A stretch of DNA of 12,607 nucleotides from positions 1 through 12,607 of the forward strand of contig CAMCBB010000052.1 in assembly GCA_945872875.1 (NCBI GenBank), read 5' to 3'. The translations under genes and the position numbers were made by a program. A model generated the notes under the pieces. It was not told the origin of the DNA. It saw nothing but the letters and a program-made list of their open reading frames with translations, and made no database searches. How positions within the stretch are numbered: the first letter of the stretch is position 1; the number at the start of each line of letters is the position of its first letter. Below, piece by piece: positions 1 through 6,789 of the stretch. This stretch comes from Flavobacterium psychrophilum (lineage in GTDB: Bacteria; Bacteroidota; Bacteroidia; Flavobacteriales; Flavobacteriaceae).

Positions 1-53
1 AATTCAAGTCCGATGCCGTTTGAAGCTCCTGTTATTAAAGCGGTGTTTTTCAT
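1..53 (-). CDS. Short-chain dehydrogenase/reductase, N-terminal fragment
   Basis: Only the first 17 codons lie in the window; the gene runs leftward off the left edge. The reverse complement begins ATG at 53 and reads MKNTALITGASNGIGLE. This contains the TGxxxGIG glycine motif of the nucleotide-binding Rossmann fold, placed right after the first beta strand as in classical short-chain dehydrogenases (SDR). Family members are NAD(P)(H)-dependent oxidoreductases of the cytoplasm. The substrate cannot be judged because the catalytic Ser-Tyr-Lys part is outside the window. A TATATTTG box lies about 27 bases upstream of the start codon, which supports this start. Membership in the SDR family is quite secure from the motif; a more exact name is not possible. 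Confidence 0.8.
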   Translation of the reverse strand, partial: MKNTALITGASNGIGLE

Positions 54-79
54 TTTTGTTCATTAATATTAAGATTCTT

Positions 80-87
80 CAAATATA
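80..87 (-). promoter_or_regulatory. Bacteroidota -7 promoter box for the SDR gene
   Basis: On the minus strand this reads TATATTTG, an exact match to TAnnTTTG, the -7 element used by the primary sigma factor of Bacteroidota. Transcription would start near 73, about 20 bases before the ATG at 53. A TTG at 105-103 could be the upstream element, but the 15-base spacing is shorter than usual, so the upstream part is uncertain. Confidence 0.5.
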
Positions 88-129
88 TTTAATTTTTACT
101 TGCAATTACTTTATTTATATCCGATCTCT

Positions 130-232
130 GCTCAAATAGCCCTGACCGCAGCAAGCTACCTTGTAGCGTGGAGGGCAGGAATTTGGTTTACTAAAATGCG
201 CCAAATTTTCGCTCTAAATAAATTAGCGGATA
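130..232 (+). ncRNA. Candidate structured RNA, flavo-1-like
   Basis: This GC-richer island in an AT-rich spacer folds into three consecutive hairpins. The first pairs GCCCT (139-143) with AGGGC (172-176), CCGC (146-149) with GTGG (168-171, one G-U), and GCTAC (155-159) with GTAGC (163-167). The second pairs AATTTGG (180-186) with CCAAATT (201-207). The third pairs TTCGCT (208-213) with AGCGGA (225-230, one G-U). The pieces AGCCCTGA, GTAGCG and GGGCAGGAA resemble, from memory, recurring structured elements in Flavobacterium spacers, probably the flavo-1 RNA motif. The strand is inferred from that resemblance. No promoter box sits directly in front. The structure is seen in the sequence; the family name is uncertain, and it could instead be part of a leader for the gene at 307. 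Confidence 0.42.
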
Positions 233-279
233 ATTCTTAAAAATCTTATTTTGGATAACTTTATCTAATTTCAAAAATG

Positions 280-288
280 TATATTTGC
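280..288 (+). promoter_or_regulatory. -7 promoter box of the DUF493-DUF4290-murA unit
   Basis: TATATTTGC at 280-288 matches TAnnTTTG exactly. A transcript from it would start near 294, about 13 bases before the ATG at 307. No well-spaced upstream TTG is seen; the nearest, at 251-253, is 26 bases away. The box overlaps the alternative in-frame ATG at 277, which therefore could not be translated from this transcript. Confidence 0.6.
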
Positions 289-306
289 GTTTATTTTAAT
301 TACAGA

Positions 307-591
307 ATGGATAAAAAGACCGAAGAATTTTATATTCGACTGAAAGAAGAATTGAGTAGCACTTCTGCTTGGCCTTCAGAATACTTGTATAAATTTATCG
401 TTCCTACCGATGCTACTAAAATTGTTGCGGTAGAAAATGCATTTGATAATATGGGTGCGGTTATTAATACGCACCAATCAAAAGCTGGAAAATATACCAG
501 TGTTTCGGTAAATGTAAGAATGAATTCGCCGGAGCATGTGGTTGAAAAATATTTAGAAGTTTCTACAATAGAAGGAATAATTTCATTTTAA
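307..591 (+). CDS. DUF493 family protein (YbeD-like)
   Basis: This small cytoplasmic protein of 94 residues starts MDKKTEEFY and matches the DUF493/YbeD family in length and in the WPSEYLYKFIVP block, which forms the first core strand. The family has a ferredoxin-like, ACT-like fold; its biochemical role is not established. Residues such as SKAGKYTSVSVNVRM fit the central beta strands. An in-frame ATG at 277 would add ten residues (MYICVYFNYR), but it overlaps the promoter box at 280-288, so 307 is chosen. The stop at 589-591 is one base from the next ATG at 593, which implies translational coupling with the DUF4290 gene. Family assignment is confident, function unknown. Confidence 0.85.
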   Translation: MDKKTEEFYIRLKEELSSTSAWPSEYLYKFIVPTDATKIVAVENAFDNMGAVINTHQSKAGKYTSVSVNVRMNSPEHVVEKYLEVSTIEGIISF

Positions 592-592
592 T

Positions 593-1312
593 ATGGTACC
601 AAAATACATAAAAGAGAATGCGAATGAGGTGGTAGGTCATTTGGAATACAATGCCGAAAGACCGCATTTAATTATTCCAGAATATGGTCGTCATTTGCAA
701 AAATTGATCGATCAAGCCAAAGTTATTGCAGATAGAGAAGAACGCAACAAGGCGGCTAAATACATCATTCAAGTAATGGGAAGTTTGAATCCGCATTTGC
801 GTGATGTGCCCGATTTCCAGCACAAGTTATGGGATCAGTTGTTTATTATGTCTGATTTTATGATGGATGTAGATTCGCCTTATCCAATTCCTACTCGTGA
901 GGTGATAAATTTAAAACCAGAGCGTTTACCTTATCCACAGAAAAACCCGAAATACCGTTTTTATGGAAACAATATCAAATACATGATAGAAGTTGCCGAT
1001 AAATGGGAAGAAGGTGAAATGAAAAGTGCCTTGGTGAAAGTAATTGCCAATCACATGAAAAAATCATATTTAAGTTGGAATAAAGATACAGTTACCGATG
1101 TGGTAATTTTTGAACATTTATATGAGCTTTCTGAAGGTACAATTAACCTATTAGGAAGCGAAGAAGAATTATCTACCACAACCGATTTAATTCGAACCAA
1201 TAAAAAAGTTTCGAATAAAGCAGGAGCGCCAATGCAAAAGAATATGAAACAAGGTTTTAAAAAACAAACAGGAAAAAAACCATTTATAAAGAACAATAAT
1301 AATCCAAAATAA
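593..1312 (+). CDS. DUF4290 domain-containing protein
   Basis: This protein of 239 residues belongs to DUF4290, a family I know only from Bacteroidota and whose function is unknown. Recognisable blocks are HLIIPEYGRHLQKLID near residue 25, NPHLRDVPDFQHKLWDQLF near 67, and PKYRFYGNNIKYMI near 119. The middle looks helical and charged, with no signal peptide or membrane segment. The tail from about residue 205 is rich in Lys, Asn and Gln (KQTGKKPF, NNNNPK) and is probably disordered and basic, which could allow nucleic-acid or membrane contacts. That last point is inference. The gene lies one base after the DUF493 gene and upstream of murA, an order consistent with one transcription unit. Confidence 0.88.
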   Translation: MVPKYIKENANEVVGHLEYNAERPHLIIPEYGRHLQKLIDQAKVIADREERNKAAKYIIQVMGSLNPHLRDVPDFQHKLWDQLFIMSDFMMDVDSPYPIPTREVINLKPERLPYPQKNPKYRFYGNNIKYMIEVADKWEEGEMKSALVKVIANHMKKSYLSWNKDTVTDVVIFEHLYELSEGTINLLGSEEELSTTTDLIRTNKKVSNKAGAPMQKNMKQGFKKQTGKKPFIKNNNNPK

Positions 1313-1320
1313 AAAAAGGA

Positions 1321-1384
1321 GCTAATGCACTAAGGGTCTAAGAAAAATAAGAAACTTATTGCTAAATACTTAAGAACCTAAATC
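1321..1384. repeat. Interrupted hairpin with CTAAG/CTTA units in the DUF4290-murA gap
   Basis: The 78-base gap holds an imperfect long hairpin. AATAAG (1346-1351) pairs with CTTATT (1355-1360) around an AAA loop. Further out, GGTCTAAG (1335-1342) pairs with CTTAAGAACC (1369-1378) with two bulged A residues. CTAAG and CTAAA words recur about every 7-10 bases. From memory, flavobacterial spacers often carry arrays of such CTAAG/CTTAG heptamers; this looks like a worn copy. It has no following T-run, so it is unlikely to be a strong terminator and more likely a spacer repeat or an mRNA stability element. Confidence 0.4.
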
Positions 1385-1390
1385 GACTAT

Positions 1391-2701
1391 ATGGGAACTT
1401 TTAAAATTGAAGGAGGCATTAGATTAAAAGGGGATGTAACCCCACAAGGTGCTAAAAACGAAGCGTTACAAATTTTATGTGCGGTGTTGTTAACACCAGA
1501 AAAAGTTACAATTAATAATATTCCAGATATTATTGATGTAAATAAATTGATTACGCTTTTAGGAAACTTGGGTGTAAAAATTCAAAAAAATGGTCCAGGA
1601 TCAATCACTTTTCAAGCCGATGAGGTGAATGTGGGCTATCTTGAAACCGAATCCTTTAAAAAAGAAGGTGGATCACTAAGAGGTTCAATTATGATTGTTG
1701 GTCCGTTATTATCTCGTTTTGGAAAAGGATACATTCCGAAACCAGGTGGAGATAAAATTGGAAGAAGAAGATTGGATACGCACTTTGAAGGATTTATTAA
1801 TTTGGGTGCCAAATTTAGATATGAAAAAGAAGACCATTTTTATGGTGTTGAAACTTCAACAAGATTAAAAGGGACTTATATGTTGCTTGACGAAGCTTCT
1901 GTAACGGGAACTGCTAATATTGTTATGGCAGCTGTATTGGCAGAAGGAGTAACTACAATTTATAATGCTGCTTGTGAGCCATATTTGCAACAATTATGCA
2001 AAATGCTGAACTCCATGGGAGCTAAAATTGGTGGAGTAGGATCGAACTTATTGACTATTGAAGGAGTAGAAAGCCTTGGTGGTTGTGAGCACAGAATACT
2101 CCCTGATATGATTGAAATTGGTTCTTGGATTGGCCTTGCGGCGATGACAAGAAGTGAAATTACAATTAAAAATGTAAGTTGGGATAATTTAGGTGTCATT
2201 CCAAATGTATTTAGAAAACTTGGAATTACCTTAGAAAGAAAAGGAGATGATATTTACATTCCTTCTCATGAAAATGGATACGAAGTTAAAACTGATATTG
2301 ACGGATCTATATTGACCATTGCTGATGCACCATGGCCAGGATTCACTCCCGATTTATTGAGTATTGTTTTGGTGGTAGCTACACAAGCCAATGGCGATGT
2401 TTTAATTCACCAAAAAATGTTTGAAAGCCGTTTGTTCTTTGTCGATAAATTGATTGATATGGGTGCTAAAATTATGTTGTGTGATCCACACCGCGCTGTG
2501 GTTATGGGACATAACTTTAAATCACAATTAAAAGCAACCATTATGAGTTCGCCAGATATTAGAGCTGGAATTTCCTTATTAATTGCAGCACTTTCTGCAA
2601 AAGGAACTTCAACAATTCAAAATATCGAGCAAATTGATAGAGGTTACGAACGCATCGATGAGCGTCTAAGAGCTTTAGGTGCGAATATTGTTAGAGTATA
2701 A
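1391..2701 (+). CDS. murA: UDP-N-acetylglucosamine 1-carboxyvinyltransferase (MurA)
   Basis: MurA transfers enolpyruvate from phosphoenolpyruvate to UDP-GlcNAc, the first committed step of peptidoglycan synthesis in the cytoplasm. The 436 residues are full length for the EPSP-synthase-like fold. Substrate-binding K22-N23 (GAKNEAL) and R126 are present. D321 (GFTPDLL) matches the general-base Asp305 of E. coli, and R417 in IDRGYERID matches Arg397. The loop residue that is Cys115 in E. coli is Asp121 here (PGGDKIGRRRLD, codon 1751-1753). Asp at this place is active but insensitive to alkylation by fosfomycin in other bacteria. A hydrophobic Leu/Ile-rich core and the C-terminal RALGANIVRV complete the family pattern. 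The gene is the last of the DUF493-DUF4290-murA unit and is followed by a strong terminator. Confidence 0.97.
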   Translation: MGTFKIEGGIRLKGDVTPQGAKNEALQILCAVLLTPEKVTINNIPDIIDVNKLITLLGNLGVKIQKNGPGSITFQADEVNVGYLETESFKKEGGSLRGSIMIVGPLLSRFGKGYIPKPGGDKIGRRRLDTHFEGFINLGAKFRYEKEDHFYGVETSTRLKGTYMLLDEASVTGTANIVMAAVLAEGVTTIYNAACEPYLQQLCKMLNSMGAKIGGVGSNLLTIEGVESLGGCEHRILPDMIEIGSWIGLAAMTRSEITIKNVSWDNLGVIPNVFRKLGITLERKGDDIYIPSHENGYEVKTDIDGSILTIADAPWPGFTPDLLSIVLVVATQANGDVLIHQKMFESRLFFVDKLIDMGAKIMLCDPHRAVVMGHNFKSQLKATIMSSPDIRAGISLLIAALSAKGTSTIQNIEQIDRGYERIDERLRALGANIVRV

Positions 2702-2716
2702 TTTGAACTAAATATT

Positions 2717-2747
2717 AAAAAAGAGGTGCATCTAGTACCTCTTTTTT
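2717..2747 (+). terminator. Rho-independent terminator after murA
   Basis: AAAAAAGAGGT (2717-2727) pairs with ACCTCTTTTTT (2737-2747) around a nine-base loop, and the right arm is itself the T-run. Because the arms are A-tract/T-tract it could act on both strands. It separates murA from the transporter gene that begins 13 bases later. Confidence 0.88.
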
Positions 2748-2760
2748 ATTTTATAGAATT

Positions 2761-3525
2761 ATGGAGACCTATATTATTTTATTGCTTTGTTTGGCTTCTT
2801 TTTGCGCAGGATTTGTTGATGCTATTGTTGGTGGTGGCGGATTGATTCAAACACCTGTTGCTCTGGTTTTGTTGCCCAATTTATCTGTTGCTTCAATAAT
2901 AGGTACTCTGAAAATTCCAGCTTTTAGCGGAACTTCATTTGCGGCCAAACAGTATTTGAAAAAAGTACAAATTAATTGGAAATTACTTTCCATAATGGCT
3001 GTGCTGTCTTTTGGCGCTGCTTTTTTAGGTTCTAATTTATTGACTTTAGTAAGCAATGATTTTATGAAGCCGCTACTTTTAGTGGTTTTAACTTTAATTG
3101 CTATTTATACGTTTGCCAAAAAGAATTTTGGCGCCAGCCAAGAGAAAAATTTAACTCCAAATAAGCAATTATTTCTTGCGGTTGTAATGAGTTTGTGTAT
3201 TGGTTTTTACGACGGATTTATAGGTCCGGGAACTGGAAGTTTATTGGTGCTTGGTTTTGTGGCTATTTTAGGCTTCGATTTTTTGCATGCTTCCGCAAAT
3301 GCCAAAATGGTGAATCTAGCGACCAACTTTGGATCGATTTGTTTGTTTGTTTTAAAAGGAAAAATCATATGGGCAATTGCCATTCCTATGGCATTTTGCA
3401 ACGCTATTGGCGGTTGGATGGGCGCAAAATTGGCAATTAAAAAAGGAAACGGATTTATTCGAATCTTCTTTTTAATTATTGTTGTTGCTACCCTTATCCG
3501 ATTTGGATATGATGTTTTTAAATAA
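2761..3525 (+). CDS. TSUP (TauE/SafE) family membrane transporter
   Basis: This integral membrane protein of 254 residues has about eight hydrophobic segments and the internal two-fold repeat of the TSUP family. The first copy starts at GFVDAIVGGGGLIQTP (about residue 18) and the second at GFYDGFIGPGTGS (about residue 148). Each is followed by a long helix and a loop with Asn/Ala-rich helix starts (SANAKMVNLATNFGS). TSUP proteins move small sulfur-containing or organic anions such as sulfite, sulfoacetate or thiosulfate; nothing in the sequence fixes the substrate here. The ATG lies just past the murA terminator with no clear TAnnTTTG box in between, so expression may rely on read-through or an unrecognised promoter. 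The gene converges on the DUF5686 gene with only eight bases between stop codons. Confidence 0.9.
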   Translation: METYIILLLCLASFCAGFVDAIVGGGGLIQTPVALVLLPNLSVASIIGTLKIPAFSGTSFAAKQYLKKVQINWKLLSIMAVLSFGAAFLGSNLLTLVSNDFMKPLLLVVLTLIAIYTFAKKNFGASQEKNLTPNKQLFLAVVMSLCIGFYDGFIGPGTGSLLVLGFVAILGFDFLHASANAKMVNLATNFGSICLFVLKGKIIWAIAIPMAFCNAIGGWMGAKLAIKKGNGFIRIFFLIIVVATLIRFGYDVFK

Positions 3526-3533
3526 CAAATTAA

Positions 3534-6008
3534 TTATTCTAAAACATTCAAGAATTTTAATCCAAAAATAATGGCATCTCCTTGGTAGCCATTTTGGTAG
3601 GAACGAACATAATCCAATCGGAATAACTTTGCTTTTCCAAACCCTAAATTGTCTAACCCAATTGTATATTCTTGGTAGGGAACTCTATTTGGAATAGCTA
3701 AATTATGAAAGCCTAAAACCAATTGCGATTGCAGTTTATTCAACAACGGAATTTTATTCATAATGAATCCTTGGTCGTTGTGTTCAATATGAGTTTCAAA
3801 ATATTTAGTATTGGTACTTGCTGAATAATATGGTAAGTTGTTGAATTGATTAGTGTAAGAATCTGCACTGCCTATATGAGTTTGGTTTCCGTTAAAATGT
3901 TTGTAATCTACAAATGCAATGTTTTCGCCATTAAAAAACTGACCACCACTTAAATTGATTTTGGTATTTCCTTTATTGCCTAAAGCAACCAATTGCTGAA
4001 TTCTAAACTTAAGCAAACTGTATTCGTATTTCTTATCGGTTGCAGAAAAAGTTTTTTCATAACCTAAAGAAACAGTAGGATAGGAGTCATTTCCAATATT
4101 AAATTTCCCGTCAGGTCTTGTCCAATAGTGCTGCCCAAATTTAATTACGGCAACTACATTTGCTTTCATTAAATTGTGTTTTTCAAAAGCAGGAGTTTCA
4201 AAATCATTCGGAAGTAAGGGATTATTAGAAGTATATACATTTTCTGATTTTATAAAACTCTGATCGGTTGAATTCCATAAAGGTTTTCTTTCGGAGTAAT
4301 CCAAATTGAAATTCATATTTAAACCATTAACTAGTTCTCTACCAAAATTGGCCGAAACAAAATTCTTTTCGTACAGTTTCATGAAATTATTCTTGAATAG
4401 TAAACTACTAAAGGTGTTTATGGTATTGGAAATAGGGTTGTTGCTGTTGAATTGAGCAACGCTGCTTCCTGCATTAATAGAAAAGGTAGCATTATTAACC
4501 GAATTAAATTTGTGAACATAACTTCCGGTGGCTCTTAATTTCTTTTCAGCTAAGCCGTATTCTATATTAGAGCTAATTCTAGAGAAGGTTCTTTTTTCTT
4601 CTTCTCTTTTTGTATAGGAGATTCCCGAATGGAATTTATATCCTTGAACGGTATTAAATGAGGAGTTTGATAGCAATCCGTCATAATTAATGTTCCATTT
4701 TTTATAGGAATTCGAATAATTGTAACCCGATATCACATCAAAAACCCTGAATTTATTTCGTTTCGTATCTATAGAATCTAAATAGGTTTTTGACTTTTTC
4801 TTTGTTTGAAGTACATCCTTTTTCAAGTAATCAGTACTTTCTTCAAGTGTTAAAGGAACGGGACGAATTGTGTTCCAAAAAGTATCTTCTTTTTTATTGG
4901 CATTTGCTTCAAATTTTAATACTTCATTGGTAAAGGTTTTCTTTTCGATTTTTTCAGGGAAATCAAAATTAGAATATACATAGGTAAATCTACCGCTGAT
5001 GTTTATTCCGAAAATTCCTGCTTCAAAGTCAAAGGTTTGGGTGTTTTTTGCCCAAATTTTATTGGTGTTATTATAGCTAAAGCTTTGTTGGATAACCAAT
5101 TTATTAATTGCTGGATTTCCCATCTGACTGCCTTTAATAGTTAAGTCTACTGCATATATTGCCCAAGTGTCATCTACAATATAGATGTAACCTTCCATTA
5201 CTGGCTCCGAATCTCGTTTGGCAATAACTTTTATTTTATCAATAATTTTATTGTTTTCATCTACAAAGGATCCGTCAAATTTATATTTGTAATAATTGAA
5301 AGCGTTATCTGCAATTGGCGAAACCACTTTAGTGTTAAAATCTAAATAATTTTCGTAGAAGTCATAATTTACATCGGCTGCATTATTAAAACTAAAACCA
5401 TTATCCCTTCCGCTAACTTTTGAGGCGATGATGATTTCTTTCATTTTATCTGGCTTTTGAAAAGTAATTTTAGAAACCGTTTCCGATAAGTATAAAATTC
5501 CACTTCTGGTGGAATCTATCATTTCGTCAAAGAAATCTAATTTTTGGCCGAGTATAGTTTTAGGCAAGTTTTTCACCCTAAATATTCCTCTCGAGTAAAA
5601 GTCGGCATTGTATTTATCGGTTTTTTTTGTGTTTACTTTTTTACTTGCAATAGCATTTTTAATAATTTCGATGGCGGGATTTACCTTATTACTTATTGCC
5701 ACATCTTGCAATTGGATTTCTTCTTCTTGTAAAGTAGCATCTACCAATAGAGCAAGTTTATCAAACTCCACTACTTTCTTTTCGGTTTTATAGCCCAAGT
5801 ACTTATAAAGTATTACATAAGTCCCTGGAATTTTAATATTTAATTCATATTTGCCTTGTTCATTCGATGTGGTACTTATATAGGTGTCTTTTACATATAT
5901 ATTAGCAAATGCAATAGGTTTTCCTTTGGAGTCGGTTACAGTACCTTTAACTTGTGCAAAAGAACTAATAGAAAAAAATAGAAATAATATATGGATAACT
6001 TTTTTCAT
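3534..6008 (-). CDS. DUF5686 outer-membrane protein with carboxypeptidase-regulatory-like domain
   Basis: This 824-residue protein has a signal peptide of about 18 residues ending SISSFA before Gln19, so it is exported. Residues 19-95 (GTVTDSKGKPIAFANIYV and the GYKT turn) form a CarboxypepD_reg-like beta-sandwich, as in TonB-linked proteins. The rest matches DUF5686: a mixed middle part, then from about residue 450 alternating aromatic and polar strands with Asn/Tyr/Phe-rich turns, consistent with a C-terminal outer-membrane beta barrel. No TonB plug domain follows the sandwich, which sets it apart from SusC-like receptors. Length is normal for the family. The gene follows aroQ with a three-base gap, so the two are probably co-transcribed, although no functional tie to the shikimate pathway is evident. 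Its function is unknown. Confidence 0.88.
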   Translation of the reverse strand: MKKVIHILFLFFSISSFAQVKGTVTDSKGKPIAFANIYVKDTYISTTSNEQGKYELNIKIPGTYVILYKYLGYKTEKKVVEFDKLALLVDATLQEEEIQLQDVAISNKVNPAIEIIKNAIASKKVNTKKTDKYNADFYSRGIFRVKNLPKTILGQKLDFFDEMIDSTRSGILYLSETVSKITFQKPDKMKEIIIASKVSGRDNGFSFNNAADVNYDFYENYLDFNTKVVSPIADNAFNYYKYKFDGSFVDENNKIIDKIKVIAKRDSEPVMEGYIYIVDDTWAIYAVDLTIKGSQMGNPAINKLVIQQSFSYNNTNKIWAKNTQTFDFEAGIFGINISGRFTYVYSNFDFPEKIEKKTFTNEVLKFEANANKKEDTFWNTIRPVPLTLEESTDYLKKDVLQTKKKSKTYLDSIDTKRNKFRVFDVISGYNYSNSYKKWNINYDGLLSNSSFNTVQGYKFHSGISYTKREEEKRTFSRISSNIEYGLAEKKLRATGSYVHKFNSVNNATFSINAGSSVAQFNSNNPISNTINTFSSLLFKNNFMKLYEKNFVSANFGRELVNGLNMNFNLDYSERKPLWNSTDQSFIKSENVYTSNNPLLPNDFETPAFEKHNLMKANVVAVIKFGQHYWTRPDGKFNIGNDSYPTVSLGYEKTFSATDKKYEYSLLKFRIQQLVALGNKGNTKINLSGGQFFNGENIAFVDYKHFNGNQTHIGSADSYTNQFNNLPYYSASTNTKYFETHIEHNDQGFIMNKIPLLNKLQSQLVLGFHNLAIPNRVPYQEYTIGLDNLGFGKAKLFRLDYVRSYQNGYQGDAIIFGLKFLNVLE

Positions 6009-6011
6009 AAA

Positions 6012-6428
6012 TTATAGTAAAAATGATTGTAATGCTAATTCATAGCTTTTTAATCCAAATCCAAGAATTACTCCTGATGCATTTGGTGAAATAAAAGATT
6101 GATGTCTAAATTCTTCTCTAGCCATAGTGTTTGAAATATGGACTTCAATTACAGGTGTAGTTATTGCTTTAACCGCATCGCCAATACCAATTGATGTATG
6201 GGTGTAGGCTGCGGCATTTAATAGTATACCATTATAAGTAAAACCTACTTCTTGTAATTTGTTTATTAGTTCGCCTTCTACATTGCTTTGAAAATAGTCT
6301 AAATCGATACTTGGAAATTTTTCTTTTAAGTAAATGAAATAATCTTCAAAAGATTCGCTCCCGTATATGGAAGGCTCTCTTTTACCTAATAGGTTTAAGT
6401 TAGGGCCATTAATAATTATAACTTTCAT
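6012..6428 (-). CDS. aroQ: Type II 3-dehydroquinate dehydratase
   Basis: AroQ removes water from 3-dehydroquinate to give 3-dehydroshikimate, the third step of the shikimate route to aromatic amino acids, in the cytoplasm. The 138 residues fit the small flavodoxin-like type II family, which works as a dodecamer. The start motif GPNLNLLGKREPSIYG carries R17 and the catalytic Y22. N71 and H77 lie in NAAAYTHTS, H97 in EVHISN, and R104 and R108 follow in the substrate-binding segment. Relative to the M. tuberculosis enzyme (Tyr24, Asn75, His81, His101) the core residues are conserved with a small offset. The gene heads a two-gene leftward unit with the DUF5686 gene. A near-match TATTTTTA lies upstream on the minus strand, but no perfect -7 box was found. 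Confidence 0.97.
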   Translation of the reverse strand: MKVIIINGPNLNLLGKREPSIYGSESFEDYFIYLKEKFPSIDLDYFQSNVEGELINKLQEVGFTYNGILLNAAAYTHTSIGIGDAVKAITTPVIEVHISNTMAREEFRHQSFISPNASGVILGFGLKSYELALQSFLL

Positions 6429-6703
6429 GAGAAATTGATTTCTGTAAAAATAAATAATTTTAAGGATAAATTGTTGAAATGGGTAATAATCTTACTATGT
6501 TAAAATAACCGAAATGAGGATCTGATAATTTTAGCTATGTAATTATGTAAATAATCTAAAAAAACATACTAGTATTTGTAAATTGTTAAATTAAGTTGTT
6601 TTTTTAGTTAGTTAGATATTAACCATTTTTTATAAGTTGTTAACAATCTATTTTTTAAATACTTGATAAACAATATATTAGAATAATTTTAGTAGTTCAT
6701 TTC

Positions 6704-6771
6704 TTGTTAATAACTGATTTTCACCTGTTGTTAAACCATTGTCAAATTGTATTTAAATTTGCCCTATTAAC
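6704..6771 (+). promoter_or_regulatory. Upstream box and flanking half-sites of the first barrel gene
   Basis: TTGTTAATAA (6704-6713), three bases, then ATTTTCAC (6717-6724) lie about 50 bases before the -7 box. The same two words, four bases apart, occur at nearly the same distance upstream of the gene at 7774. The internal GTTAATA (6706-6712) faces an inverted TATTAAC (6765-6771) at the expected transcription start, so the half-sites flank the promoter. This layout would suit a shared regulator, but none is identified. Confidence 0.45.
6754..6761 (+). promoter_or_regulatory. -7 promoter box of the first barrel gene
   Basis: TAAATTTG is an exact TAnnTTTG match, followed by C as in many strong Bacteroidota promoters. 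A TTG at 6728-6730 lies 23 bases upstream, at the long end of the usual range. Transcription would start near 6768, giving a leader of about 22 bases with an A-rich stretch before the ATG. Confidence 0.7.
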
Positions 6772-6789
6772 TTTAAACAAAAATTAATT

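Larger units (their letters stand above)
6429..6789. other. Intergenic region between divergent aroQ and the first barrel gene
   Basis: This 361-base AT-rich stretch has no coding signal in either direction. It contains four copies of TTGTTAA (6583, 6637, 6704 and 6728), one of them inside the perfect palindrome TTGTTAACAA (6637-6646). It also holds a TATTAAC at 6617-6623 and the promoter of the rightward gene. Part of this could be a regulator-binding region, but short AT-rich words are expected often in such DNA, so only the box shared with the next gene (6704-6724) is treated as supported. Confidence 0.6.

Noticed and set aside
1051..1296. Leftward reading frame of 81 codons opposite the DUF4290 gene
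   Set aside because: It lies wholly inside a recognised gene, has no promoter box, and its composition reflects the reverse of the Lys/Asn-rich tail.
3195..3440. Rightward frame inside the TSUP gene, and leftward frame at 3207-3401
   Set aside because: Both are contained in the transporter gene, whose internal repeat and membrane segments explain the DNA.
6012..6428. Functional unit linking aroQ with the DUF5686 outer-membrane gene
   Set aside because: Only close spacing supports it; no biochemical reason is visible, so it is treated as simple co-transcription.
6637..6646. TTGTTAACAA palindrome as an operator
   Set aside because: It is a perfect ten-base palindrome but single, far from both promoters, and of a composition expected by chance in this spacer.
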